Source: Candidatus Zixiibacteriota bacterium
GTDB taxonomy: Bacteria > Zixibacteria > MSB-5A5 > UBA10806 > 4484-95
Length of the DNA: 61,835 nucleotides
NCBI GenBank assembly: GCA_024231855.1
Contig: JAAEQD010000182.1
Location: forward strand, 1-61,835
Reading direction: 5' to 3'
The notes under the pieces: model-generated
What the model saw: only the letters and a program-made list of their open reading frames with translations
Database searches by the model: none
Told to the model about the DNA's origin: nothing
Shown here: positions 50,601 to 54,334 of the stretch, in pieces
Position numbering within the stretch: the first letter of the stretch is position 1
How the letters are laid out: each line of letters begins with the position of its first letter
Program-made: the position numbers and the translations under genes

Positions 50601-50988
50601 GGGCACCGATCGGATCGAGTACTGGGGCCCGATTTATATTATTAATAGTGATATCAACCAGCTCGGTATCGGCCAGGGCGGTAGTATCAGTTACTATGAA
50701 TCTTACCGACACCAGACCGCCTTGCGTAAAATCAGGATCGAAAGTAAACAGGCCATGGCCATTACCACTATCGATAAACGCGGCATTAGTTGGCAGATTT
50801 TCAACGGTTAGTATGAGACTATCGCCGTCGATATCCGATGATGTAATTATTAATTCTAAATGGGCGCCTTCATCAATTAATTGCGCCCCAATAGGATCAA
50901 GGACCGGTGCATTAGTTTGAGCATAGGCAAATTGACAAAATGCCATAATAAAAAGTATGGTCCATAATAAAAAAGCCTTTATCTTCAT
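29620..50988 (-). CDS. giant surface protein of 75 Ig/cadherin-like domains with a terminal dockerin pair (7,122 aa)
   Basis: A single open frame of 21.4 kb. After a signal peptide (AFLLWTILFIMAFCQFAYAQ) I count 75 tandem domains of about 93 residues. The consensus is N-x-x-P-V-L-D-P-I-G then VDEG, ATDPDG or SSDFDLD, LPANAAF, DSGNGHGLFTFDPDFTQSG, and SDGxLADTExVxITV. This is an Ig/cadherin-like beta-sandwich of the He_PIG type with Asp-rich links likely to bind calcium. The C-terminal 80 residues are two dockerin repeats (RGDANGDGSLLGSDVTYL and RGDANGDGHILGSDVTYL) and a Pro/Gly tail. There is no NPFN domain. The expected mass exceeds 700 kDa; extended, it would be a very long fibre. ATG with AGAGAGG upstream. 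It lies between the scaffoldin-like gene (63 nt) and the 501-aa gene (38 nt). The domain pattern has a period of ten units (separate entry). An adhesive or cell-cell bridging role is inferred. Confidence 0.9.
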   Translation of the reverse strand: MKIKAFLLWTILFIMAFCQFAYAQTNAPVLDPIGAQLIDEGAHLELIITSSDIDGDSLILTVENLPTNAAFIDSGNGHGLFTFDPDFTQGGLVSVRFIVTDTTALADTELVDITINNINRAPVLDPIGALVVNEGDNLEITITSSDADLDFLFITAENMPANASIADGSDGTALFGFDPDFTQSGVDTVLFIVRDGTLADSEYVRITVNNVNRAPVLDPIGALVVNEGDNLEITITSSDVDLDFLFITAENMPANASIADGSDGTALFGFDPDFTQSGVDTVLFIVSDGSLADSEYVQITINNVNAAPALDPIGAQVIDEGAHLEFVATSSDLDPDVLTLTAENLPTNAAFTDSGNGHGLFTFDPDYTQNGFYPVRLIVNDGTLADTEMVNITVNRVNIAPVLDPVSQQFVDEGQHIEIVVTSSDLNNDGLSLNVENMPANSAFTDSGNGHGLFTFDPDFSQSGDHSIRIIANDGELADTGLIDITVNHVNLAPALNPLTAQIIDENSHFEYLVSATDFDNDLLALSIDSSPINSAFFDSGNGNGLFTFDPGYTQSGVYNVRFIVEDAALADTGFLQITVTDINAPPVIDPISPQVVDEGQSLGLVITSSDIDGPNPTLTAEDLPTNAAFTDSGNGHGLLSFDPDYTQSGGYQIRLIAGDGALADTALVDITVNHVNIAPVVDPIGIQTVDEGGHLEYVVTSSDFDGDALTLSMYNFPSNATFTDSGNGHGLYTFDPDFTQEGGYSVMFVANDGALADTVAMPVTVNHYNTTPVLDPIGSQVVNEGDLLSVHVTSADSESDLLIYTVENIPANAAFEDSGNGSGLFTFNPDYFQTGQFNVRFIISDSEFADSEMVQIDVINTNRSPIFDHIGSQALNEGEHLEFVVNSTEPDLEAITLTVENIPVNATFTDSGNGNGLFTFDPDFTQSDVYIVRFIASDGLLADTAFSDIVVSNINIVPVLDPIGGQVMGEGESLGLYITSSDFDNTTLTLTAEGLPSANAAFTDSGNGNGLFTFDPDFSQSGVYPVLFIVDDGELADSELVQITVNEINLSPVLAAVTTPQTLDENQVLQFNLSASDPDGVIPSLTAYNVPANATMVDSGNGNGTFTFSPDYFQAGTYNIIFEAFDGDLADSQEVEITVNNIDRPPTLAIVAGQTVDEGQHLEFLVTATDPDLEILILTAQNVMPNAAFSDSGNNVGLFEFDPDFTQAGNYIVRFIADDGEISDTIYVDVTVNALNAAPILGLIPTPQVVGEEDTLIVLITANDPDGTTPTLTAENLPTNASFADSGDGTGGLYFYPVYGQAGGYDLLFFTSDGEFDDSQYVHLDVVITNSPPVIAPVDSQSVVEGGTLNLVITATDPDLTDPFLTASGLPLNAAFTDSGNGHGLLEFMPGFDQEGDYTVTIIASDGSLSDTGDVYITVLHGNVAPVWDPTGPQTVDEGDHLDLVVSSMDFDLDILSLTTETLPINAAFTDSGNGHGLLTFDPDMTQSGSYQVNFFVDDGSLTDTMAVDITVNHVNIRPGLNAIGPQSVDEGVHLEFTANAVDFDGDPLTLSAENLPTNADFTDGGSGSGLFTFDPEFTQDGVYSVLIIAGDGDLADSELVDITVNNINIAPVIDPTSAQILGEGDHLEFVVTASDFDPDLLTLSAEDVPVNAAFVDSGNGHGLFTFDPDFTQSGPFTVRFIISDGSLADTGLVDITVNHINVGPVLDPIGAQVVDENGNLEFVITASDFDLDGLTLSAEDLPTNAAFTDSGNGHGLFSFNPDYTQAGVYTVRFIVGDAELADTELVDITVNHINIAPVLDPVSAQILNEGQHLEIVMTSSDFDNDALTLTASSLPTNAAFDDSGNGHGLFTFDPDFTQDGSYLVTIIVNDGNLADTGYIDITVNNFNLTPIITPLSDQPVDENDILSFVVFATDPDGVIPSLSAFDLPSNATFNDFGTGSGLFEFSPDYTQSGIYDIGFVASDGEFADTEMVQITVNHINLAPVLNPIGPQIVDEGDLLEFAVVSSDFDGDLLVLTGLNLPSNSTFIDSGNGHGSLSFAPDHNQSGGYTVRFITDDGSLADTIDVSLTVNNMNRSPILGILADRSVDEDNFLSFVISASDPDGAIPGLSAFDMPANALLEDYGNGTALFTFSPDFSQSGIYDIGFVASDGELADTGFVQITVNHVNLPPTLDPILPQAVEEGGHLEFVVTSSDYDVDMLTLIAEDFPLNSSFTDSGNSHGLFTFDPAFDQEGIYYVRFIVSDGTLADSQLVSISVGQTNQPPVGSPIADQFVDEKAVLNFSVGFTDPDGQLLSLSSFNRPNNGTFVDNGNNTGQFEFRPDSSQSGIYSVGFIGFDGSLADTIFANITVNDFNVAPVLNPIPTPLSVGEGGSLQFSINASDYDSNPINLSTSTLPTNAAFVDSGNGTGRFTFNPDYNQSGSYDIWFYAADASLTDSQLVRVDVVESNLPPVLTTIADQFIDEGTTLEFTVEATDPDGQIPALTVENLPVNAAFIDSGNGHGLFTFNPDYTQSSVYNIRFIAGDGALADTELVDITVNHINIAPVLDPIGSQVINEADHLEFIVTSSDFDLDGLTLIIEDIPLNAAFTDSGNGVGLFTFDPDYSQSGIYPVRFIVSDGALADTESVDITVNHINVDPILDPIGNRSVAEGGHLEFTVTSSDFDLDLLTLTAEDLPTNASFADSGNGHGLFVFDPDLTQSGDFTIRFIVSDGVIADSENVIVSVNQVNVAPVLDPVGPQAVDEGDHLEMVVTSSDFDLDAITLTAVNLPANASFADSGNGHGLFIFDPDFTQSGLVQVTLIANDGQAADSEAVDITVNNINLPPEITPVSDQSVEEDDFLSFVVSASDPDGVTPSLTIFDMPVNATFNDLGNGSGLFEFSPDFTQSGIFDVGFVAFDGALADTEMVQITVGQINIAPVIAAIIDQNVDEGNHLEFVISSSDFDSDPITLTALSMPVNSTFDDSGNGNGLFTFDPDFTQSGNYTVRFIAGDGSLTDTLDVDITVNNVNLAPAMGALTDRAVDEDDYLSFVVSASDPDGEIPFLSAFNMPANAAFEDYGSGAGLFTFSPDYSQAGIYDVGFVAFDGELADTGYVQVTVNHVNLAPELDPILPQSVEEGGHLELVVTSSDFDLDALFLTAQNLPANSSFADSGNGHGLFTFDPAFDQDGVYYVRFIIYDGSLSDSQLVSISVGQTNQSPVGDPIVDQSVDEKDVLQLTVNFTDPDGQLLNLIALNLPSNSTFDDNGNNTGLFEFIPDSTQAGFYTVGFVGFDGSLADTVYTNITVNDVNVAPVLNPIPTPLSVSEGGVLQFSVSAADFDANPIALSTSTLPANAAFVDSGNGNGHFTFSPDFSQSGSYSIWFYASDTSLTDSQLVQVNVVESNLPPELTAIGPQSVDEGAYLEFIVEGSDPDGQALTLLAENVPVNAVFTDSGNGHGLFAFSPDYSQSGAFAVRFIVSDGDLADTEMVDITVNTVNLAPVLDPIGGQSVDEASHLEFVITASDNDLDALTLTAENLPSGAAFIDSTNGHGLFTFDPSYLQSGDYPVTFIVTDGVLADTELVSITVVDINITPVLDPIGAQAVDENQVLEFAVTSSDINGDALVLSAEDLPVNSAFVDSGNGYGSLVFAPDYTQAGVYQVRFIVADSVLADTELVDITVNNYNIRPALSSLANQSVAEGGHLELAVSAVDFDGDPLTLSADNLPANAAFVDSGDNSGSFTFDPDFTQGGIYDVTFIASDGDLADSAVVQITVTGTNLPPVINPISDKIVNEGAYLSFVVTATDPDSDVPSLTVFDTPVNTTFEDYGNGTALFTFSPDSTQAGIYDIGFIAYDGALVDTEMVQITVNQVNIAPVFVSVPAQVVEEGSHLEYVIESTDFDSDPLTLTALNLPTNAALTDSGNGHGLVSFDPSFGQSGTYIMIFITSDGSGADTLNVTVTVNNFNLPPELGALTDRIIDEDDYLSFLVSATDPDGQIPSLTSFDLPSNATMEDYGNGAGLFTFSPDFTQAGVYDIGFVANDGELTDTGYVQITVNQVNLAPILSPIIPQSVEEGGHLEFVVISSDFDLDALSLIAQNLPANSSFDDSGNGHGLFTFDPAFDQDGVYYVQFIVDDGALADSQLVSISVGQTNQAPVGDPISDQFVDEGNTLQFMVSFVDPDGQLLSLTSFNRPTNSSFVDNGNNTGLFEFDPDSSQAGLYSVGFVGFDGSLADTIFANIDVADINVAPVLTFIPTPQTVAEGGLIEFNISASDFDGNSITLSTSTLPTNAVFDDSGNGVGTFGFSPDYGQSGSYDIWFYASDASLTDSQIVRINVVEFNLPPELAAIGPQSVDEGAYLGFTIAATDPDGPFPSLIAEDIPVNAAFIDSGNGHGLFTFSPDFTQSGVFTVRFIASDGELADTESVDITVNHINQSPVFDPISDQYIGEGEHLEFVMTATDFDLDVLILLAEDLPSNAAFSDSGNGHGLFTFDPDYSQGGIYPVRFIAGDGDLADTEMVNIIVADINNPPVLDSIGSKTVVEDELLSFIVTASDINGDALTLSAENIPINSVFVDSGNGHGSFAFTPDHSQAGDYQVRFIVNDGASADTELVVITVINDNIAPSFFPVADRIMNEGAHLQFTVSAVDFDGDPLTMSAINMPANSAFNDNGNNSGSFGFDPDYTQSGIYDITFIANDGDLADSEVVQITVNDFNLPPQITSVGDRVLDEGAYLSFIVVATDPDGDVPSLTIFDSPVNSTFEDYGNGTALFTFSPDSTQAGIYNVGFIANDGALVDTEMVEITVDQVNIAPEFVSVPAQVVVEGDHLEFVIESSDFDNDPLTLSALNLPANAALVDSGNGHGLVVFDPDFDQSGTYIVTFVSSDGGLADTIDVTVTVNNSNLSPILGSLPSRIIDENEYLSFVVSAIDPDGQIPSLIALDLPANASMEDYGNGTGLFTFLPDYTQSGVYDIGFVASDGELADTGYANITVNQINLPPVLDQILPQSVEEGGHLEVLVGSSDFDLDQLFLSAENIPTNATFVDSGNGHGLFVFDPTFDQEDIYYVRFIVSDGDLADSQLVSVSVGGMNQPPVGDSIPDQLVDEQASLSFTVYFSDPDGQLLALSAFNMPANSTFDDNGNGTGIFEYLPDSSQADIYVPGFLAFDGSLADTVYANITVNDVNVAPILDLIQSPQVAVEGETLEFGVNASDYDGNALTLSTSTLPANAAFTDSGNSAGSFTFSPDFTQSGDYDIWFVAADTALADSQLVRISVVENNLPPELTTIDPQTVNEGDTLELIVVATDPDGQALGLSAEDIPSNAAFVDSGNGHGLFTFIPDYTQEGGYIVRFIASDGNLADSIQVNITVNHVNLAPALDPIGSRTVDEGAHLEFVVTGSDFDLDALTLFVEDIPANASFADSSNGHGLFLFDPDYSQAGDHILRFIVSDSDLADTELVVITVQSTNLLPVIDPLTDQVIDEGTHLELQVSASDNDNDSLILAAFNMPVNATFDDSGNGYGGFIFDPDYTQAGTYDILFTVSDGVNEDSTWLNITVNNVNLPVVLDPIPTPLNINENELVEFTITASDPDGIPTLVAENLPANSVFTDLENGSGYFAFAPDYYQSGSYPILFIAGDGELADSQQVDINVADVNLPPILDPIGSQTVSEANLLGLDITASDIDDDSPAISAENMPSGATIVDNGDGTARFEYTPDYGDAGIYNVTFIAGDDQYADSELVEITVLVSNRSPQWDPIPDYSMQEGGILVFYAFATDPDSVMPALSVANLPLNATFVDSGNGFGWFRFEPDYTQSGIYDLEFLASDGELIDTAIVRITVDESGNQPPDIDPVGPQVVDEDQHLEFTISAIDPEGSIPLLAAFNMPDNAGFTDNGNGTGLFTFDPDFFQSGSYIVRFIAFDGQLADTELVTISVIDVGFPPVLTPIGPQTVVEGGSLEIIISATDPDLTIPTLIAENLPGFASFTDSLNGNGLFVFTPDYTQSGVDTVLFIASDGDLADSEYVIITIFEFGNVTPVLYPIGDQIIDEGDTLSLIVSAADPDSTIPDIFAENLPANAVFIDMQDGTAQFDFNPDFLQDGVYTILVYASDGEFADSEYVEITVNDRNGPPILIDIGPQTVGEGDSLGIALAAIDPDGDAVSFGTDDLPENAYLVDAGNGTAVFNFLPDYTQSGSYNVTIFATDGVGADSELVAITVVEAGNQAPQFDPVDSLIAVVEGDSLGVIISAFDPDGDPINFTSSPLPFNAGFEILTSDSLLFYFMPDYNQAGSYAITVTAADGTVSTDLILNISVLESGSLPPAFDPVDPQVVDEGDTLSLTVTAIDIDGTIPPRITINNQHPRSEFIDNGDGSATYTYMPDYYDAGIDTVVFIAIDTDDLQDILEVEITTGEFNIAPILAYDGDSVAIQGDEMEAVLIATDSTDGNGGPIYLSALYLPANSDFVDNGDYTGSFTFTPDYDQIGQDSAIFIAVDSDNPPLSMTITVHLEIRNQNRAPVWDPIDAYDIDQADTLNVPISASDPDGDTLIFRFTESPPPPRNASIIDNGDGTGELIFSPDYTQTGVFMINIEAYDLLDAAVAQAFVFVNDLGNQTPTLNYIPDMSMVEGETLQVSISATDPDSTFPALFIGSYPYRLQFTDNGDGTADIYFEPLYNQAGIYDLLIYATDTDGAADSQHVELNVIEAGNQIPWIGFITDRVLNEGESISFPITATDPDSTTPFLDVEVLPDNATFIDNHNGTGLFLFNPDYFQAGEHTINFLATDAEDSSLVASRSMMITVNNVNRAPEIDSIGPFSVYEGDSLGFLVTAIDPDSTYPIIQQGLNPPENSVFHDSGNGVAYFSFEPDYFQSGLNMVTFIARDIEDTTVYDYTIVAVNVLDFNRPPVFDPLPADTSIQDGVHFVLQTSASDPDSVIPDMFAHDMPSGAIFIDNNDGTATFNFIPDFGDLGDYFITFGCYDGTNPAMADSQTIRIEVISTGLHPPQFQPIDTLYGIEPGTLISFTMETVDVDGGQIVLSYLDALPGGAIFTDNGDGSAVFSWVPDSIDAGIHLIRFMATDETDLSDTLRMRIEVITWVRGDANGDGSLLGSDVTYLVLFFRGEQPRPYPEGRGDANGDGHILGSDVTYLVNYFRGAGPPPPPGPGPGPRSGSGNSVRE
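29690..29863 (-). other. dockerin-like calcium-binding repeat pair of the giant protein
   Basis: Encodes two copies of a 24-residue loop-helix unit, D-A-N-G-D-G with S/H, then L/I-L-GSDVTYLV and F-x-RG, separated by nine residues. The same unit closes the proteins at 57894 and 21788, so it is a shared attachment module. Confidence 0.8.
34153..45324 (-). repeat. higher-order repeat: four tandem copies of a ten-domain block, 2,793 bp each
   Basis: Domains 21-60 repeat in blocks of ten. Block starts, marked by the Asn of N-L-(T/P)-P with (I/V)(I/T)-(T/N/S) and S/GD, are at 45324, 42531, 39738 and 36945, and the next domain after the array starts at 34152. Every block is exactly 2,793 bp (931 codons). 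Position markers recur in each block. Domains 1 and 3 have LSF before a DPD segment. Domain 4 ends SISVGQT (SVSVGGM in block 4). Domain 5 begins P-V-G. Domain 6 has STSTLP. Domain 7 begins L-P-P-(V/E)-L. The block to either side does not keep this order. Confidence 0.85.
50096..50650 (-). repeat. two near-identical adjacent domain units (period 279 bp)
   Basis: Domains 2 and 3 of the giant protein are almost identical in DNA, including shared stretches such as AAAACCGTATCCACACCACT at 50141 and 50420, 279 bp apart. Elsewhere in the array neighbours differ widely, so this pair is a recent duplication or conversion. Confidence 0.8.
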
Positions 50989-51051
50989 TTCAGCCTCTCT
51001 TTAGCCCAATTCCCAACAGAATAGCAACACTCGGGAAAAGTGAAGCTTAAG

Positions 51052-53502
51052 CTACTTCACCAACAGCATCTTCATTGTTTTATCAAAACTCTCCGCTTGT
51101 AAGCGGTAGAAGTACACTCCGGAAGTTACATCAATGCCATATGAATTGGTGCCATTCCAGGTCAACTGATGACTTCCAGCATCCAGATGACCGGCATACA
51201 ACTCATTCACTTTCTGGCCAAGGACATTATAAACATCCAGCTTGACCGAAGAACTGTAAGGCATTTCAAAGGAGATTAAAGTTTTACTATTGAAAGGATT
51301 AGGATAATTCTGATGCAGCCTGTAATCGTCAGGCAGTTCCCCCAAAACCTCAATATTTAATCTATACGCATCAACCGTAACGATTTCAAAATCTGTGAGC
51401 CTGAGAGCCGTTGACGGATCAACCTCAAAGTCCAAAAATTCAACATCCAGAGTAACCAGTTCGCCGACTACGGGCCCAAATTCGACTAAACCGAAATCAT
51501 AAATCGCGGCCTTAATCTGCTCACCAGTATCGTTATAATCCAACACTAGATCGGATGTCATGTTGCCGGCGGTCAGGCCATGGATAATAACTTCGGATGG
51601 GTCATAATCGATAGTAAACTGAACGCCACCGGCCTTGGTATTCAAATCAAGCCAGAGGGGTAAATCACCCTGGAAGCCAGGTAAAATATCATCCCGAACC
51701 AGTTCGATGGAGCCGTTTTTCTTATTAAGCGGCGGCGGCGGTCCGAAGGGTCGTCCCAAAATATGATACAGGATGCCCTGGAGATCGCCGATGCGCACAT
51801 CGCCATCGCGATTGTAATCAGCGGCGTCATGAGAGCGAATATTCATTTGAAATTGGCCGATCATATTGGCGATTACGGCAATACAGTCACCGACATTAAC
51901 GATAGCATCAAGGTTGGCATCACCTAAAATATCGACAGTGAAATTTCCTTCCTCGAACATCATGTCAACGGTGGTGCCGATTGAATCCTGAACTGTTGTC
52001 GCCGAATCGAACCAAACTGCGGAAGGACCTGTTTCGGCATGATCATCGACATCTACGATTAATGACACTATCTTGCCTGTCCCTGAACTTATGGTATCCA
52101 ATGATGTCGGGAGGATAATTACCCGATAACGGCCATCCTCAACCAGGGTGTCCAACAGTTGAAAATCGAACGCCCGAACCGAATCCGCCTCCACATCCAG
52201 GATTTCTAAAATTTCAGGATCGAATAACAGATCGAATTGCAGGCCGTATACCGGTAAAGGATTTCTGAGATTGACGATAAAATCGCGGCCGAGCGAGCCC
52301 GGCAAAGCGCCTTGCATGGTTGCGACTTCGATGAAATCATTAATGGCATCCAGGACATAGATAGATGTCGTGCTTTGCGATACATTACCGGAGTTATCAG
52401 ACGCGACGAATGTCACATTGTATGTGCTTCCGCCCTGCGAATAATCAGGATCGAAGTAGAATGTATCGGAAACAGTGCTATAGCCTTCGGCGCCGGTAAA
52501 GGAGGCGTTGGCCGGCAGATTGTTAGCCGAAAGCGTAACATATCCGCCTTCAGGATCGGTGGCGGTAACTATGAATTCCAGATGACCGCCTTCATCGATA
52601 TCCCGCGTGCCCGGAGCGATAATAATCGGTCCGTCATCTCCCCCGCCACCACCGGTAACTTGAATTACAACCGTATCCCTGACCTCGACATAACCATCGC
52701 TGGCCACGAATACGACATTATATGTGTTACCCTGCTGATTGGCGGCCGGAGTGAAACTGAAACTGCTGGTAGCCAGTCCAAAACCATCGTCCGGAGGGAA
52801 TGTGGCGTTTTCCGGAAGGTTGGGGGAACTCAGGTTAAGGAAATCGTTATCAGCGTCAGTAATCGTTACATTAAACTGAAGATTCGATCCCACGTCAACC
52901 TGGCGCGGTGATGATAATGGCGGATCGAAAACGGGAAGAGCGTTAGGCGCGCCATTATTCACAGTCACGTAACCATCCACCAGAACCGGAAATAGTATTT
53001 CCGAATCGGGAGTGGACAGAGATGTATACGAAACATCATCCTCATCATGGGAGATGAAATGAAGCCAGTAATCACCGTTCCTGGCTCCTTCATCGATTAA
53101 GAATTTCATTTCATAAATATTGCGCGAACCGACTGGTATCGGATTACGACTAAACCAATCAGCCGCCAGAACCCGCATCGTGTCGCCGTGGACGGTAGAA
53201 TTGAATGTCAACGAATCGAGAACCGGAGCCGGGGTAAAACGCGATGAGTCGGTATGCAATACGGAACTATTATGATTCATTACGACCAAAAATCCGGCTA
53301 TCTCATCAACGTGATTTGCCAGGTATATGTTTACGCTGACTGAATCACCAGGCTGGCCAATGGCATTAAATACTTTCAAAGTATCGGGATTCTGTGCCAG
53401 CACGGGTGAAGTTATAAGGCCACAAAAGAATATCGCCGCCAGGTAAATACCTGTCAATTTAATGCGTTTTATGTATTCTTTAATAAACATCACAGGCCCC
53501 AT
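51052..53502 (-). CDS. scaffoldin-like exported protein: three cohesin-like modules, two Ig-like domains, dockerin-like pair, NPFN sorting domain
   Basis: 816 aa. Signal segment (TGIYLAAIFFCGLITSPVLAQ). Cohesin-like module 1 (about 40-185) has IGQPGDSVSVNIYLAN. Two Ig/cadherin-like domains (about 190-385) are of the same type as the giant's, with LPANASFTGAEG and VTFVASDNSG. Cohesin-like module 2 (about 390-525) has VYGLQFDLLFDPEILEI. A dockerin-like pair (about 527-590) has GDANLDAIVNVGD and YNRDGDVRIGDLQGIL. Cohesin-like module 3 (about 597-720) has GGVQFTIDYDPSEVII. The sorting domain has HQNYPNPFNSKTLISF and ends KTMKMLLVK. The ATG at 53502 directly follows the stop of the preceding gene (zero gap, translational coupling likely). 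A second ATG four codons in, with GGGG upstream, is equally possible. The layout recalls cellulosome scaffoldins; ligand unknown. Confidence 0.75.
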   Translation of the reverse strand: MGPVMFIKEYIKRIKLTGIYLAAIFFCGLITSPVLAQNPDTLKVFNAIGQPGDSVSVNIYLANHVDEIAGFLVVMNHNSSVLHTDSSRFTPAPVLDSLTFNSTVHGDTMRVLAADWFSRNPIPVGSRNIYEMKFLIDEGARNGDYWLHFISHDEDDVSYTSLSTPDSEILFPVLVDGYVTVNNGAPNALPVFDPPLSSPRQVDVGSNLQFNVTITDADNDFLNLSSPNLPENATFPPDDGFGLATSSFSFTPAANQQGNTYNVVFVASDGYVEVRDTVVIQVTGGGGGDDGPIIIAPGTRDIDEGGHLEFIVTATDPEGGYVTLSANNLPANASFTGAEGYSTVSDTFYFDPDYSQGGSTYNVTFVASDNSGNVSQSTTSIYVLDAINDFIEVATMQGALPGSLGRDFIVNLRNPLPVYGLQFDLLFDPEILEILDVEADSVRAFDFQLLDTLVEDGRYRVIILPTSLDTISSGTGKIVSLIVDVDDHAETGPSAVWFDSATTVQDSIGTTVDMMFEEGNFTVDILGDANLDAIVNVGDCIAVIANMIGQFQMNIRSHDAADYNRDGDVRIGDLQGILYHILGRPFGPPPPLNKKNGSIELVRDDILPGFQGDLPLWLDLNTKAGGVQFTIDYDPSEVIIHGLTAGNMTSDLVLDYNDTGEQIKAAIYDFGLVEFGPVVGELVTLDVEFLDFEVDPSTALRLTDFEIVTVDAYRLNIEVLGELPDDYRLHQNYPNPFNSKTLISFEMPYSSSVKLDVYNVLGQKVNELYAGHLDAGSHQLTWNGTNSYGIDVTSGVYFYRLQAESFDKTMKMLLVK

Positions 53503-54327
53503 CTATTTTAACAAAACCATTTTATTAGTTAACACCGACATATTATTTACAAACAAAGCATAACTGTAAACGCCTGAAGCTACCTCCTTGTTGTAGTAGT
53601 TGCGTCCATTCCATGATGCTATATGGTTACCGGGAGATAATGCTCCCAATTCAATCGTTTTAATCCTGTCACCTTTAATATTATATATTTCCAATGTCGT
53701 AGTTCCATAATCGAATTGATGGAACGCTATCGACGTACGATTATTGAATGGATTTGGATAATTATACATAAGCTGATAATTTTCGGGGGTATTACTCTGA
53801 TCCTCAACATAAGTCGGCGTTAGAACTTCTATTTCGCCGTCGATTAATATCGGAATAATCATTATGCCTATCGTATCCGATAGCTGATTGTCATAAGTGA
53901 AAGGGCTCGAATCTTCAAATTCAACGGGATAGGTACCAACCTGGGCATCGGGATTTACGTTGAAACTTACATCTACGATATCACCTGAGCCAACCGGCAG
54001 ATGATACACGAAAAATGATGACGCGCTAACGCTAAGCACACCGATTTCGGTTGTATCCACAACGAAGATATTCATAAATGACGTACGTTCAGTTAAACTG
54101 ACGGACCCGACACTTAATGACGTTTCATCAAAAACGATCCGGCAAGAAAAACCACCGACTTCAAATGAATTTACCAGGCTAATACTACAACCCACTTCCT
54201 GTCCTGGAAACCCTGAACCATTAACAAATTTTAAAGTATCAGAACTTGAAGGTATCTGGGCGCTAACATCAAACGCCATGTACAATATAACTATAAAGAT
54301 TAAAAACACAAGCCTAAATTGCTTCAA
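53503..54327 (-). CDS. exported single-cohesin-like protein with NPFN sorting domain
   Basis: 274 aa: signal peptide (FRLVFLIFIVILYMAFDVSA), one cohesin-like beta-sandwich (about 28-175) with FPGQEVGCSISLVN, VGGFSCRIVFDETSL and GTYPVEF, then the sorting domain with MYNYPNPFNNRTSIAF and LEIYNIKGDRIKTI, ending TNKMVLLK. The start is a TTG at 54327 with GAGG 5 nt upstream. The gap to the upstream gene is 7 nt and its stop abuts the next ATG, so it is the middle of a tightly packed operon. Confidence 0.7.
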   Translation of the reverse strand: MKQFRLVFLIFIVILYMAFDVSAQIPSSSDTLKFVNGSGFPGQEVGCSISLVNSFEVGGFSCRIVFDETSLSVGSVSLTERTSFMNIFVVDTTEIGVLSVSASSFFVYHLPVGSGDIVDVSFNVNPDAQVGTYPVEFEDSSPFTYDNQLSDTIGIMIIPILIDGEIEVLTPTYVEDQSNTPENYQLMYNYPNPFNNRTSIAFHQFDYGTTTLEIYNIKGDRIKTIELGALSPGNHIASWNGRNYYNKEVASGVYSYALFVNNMSVLTNKMVLLK

Positions 54328-54334
54328 AAATACC

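Larger units (their letters stand above)
29870..50916 (-). repeat. 75-unit tandem coding repeat (about 280 bp per unit)
   Basis: The whole interior of the giant gene is a tandem array of about 280-bp units, each one Ig/cadherin-like domain. Most units are well diverged in DNA. An exception is the pair of second and third units (see 50096-50650). Confidence 0.85.

Noticed and set aside
29870..50916. Long regular repeats considered as CRISPR or non-coding satellite
   Set aside because: The units are about 280 bp, stay in one open frame for 21 kb and encode a consistent domain, so this is a coding array.
48123..50916. Extension of the ten-domain higher-order repeat towards the N-terminus
   Set aside because: The spacing from domain 11 to domain 21 is 2,799 bp, close to the block length, but the order of domain types does not match the four blocks.
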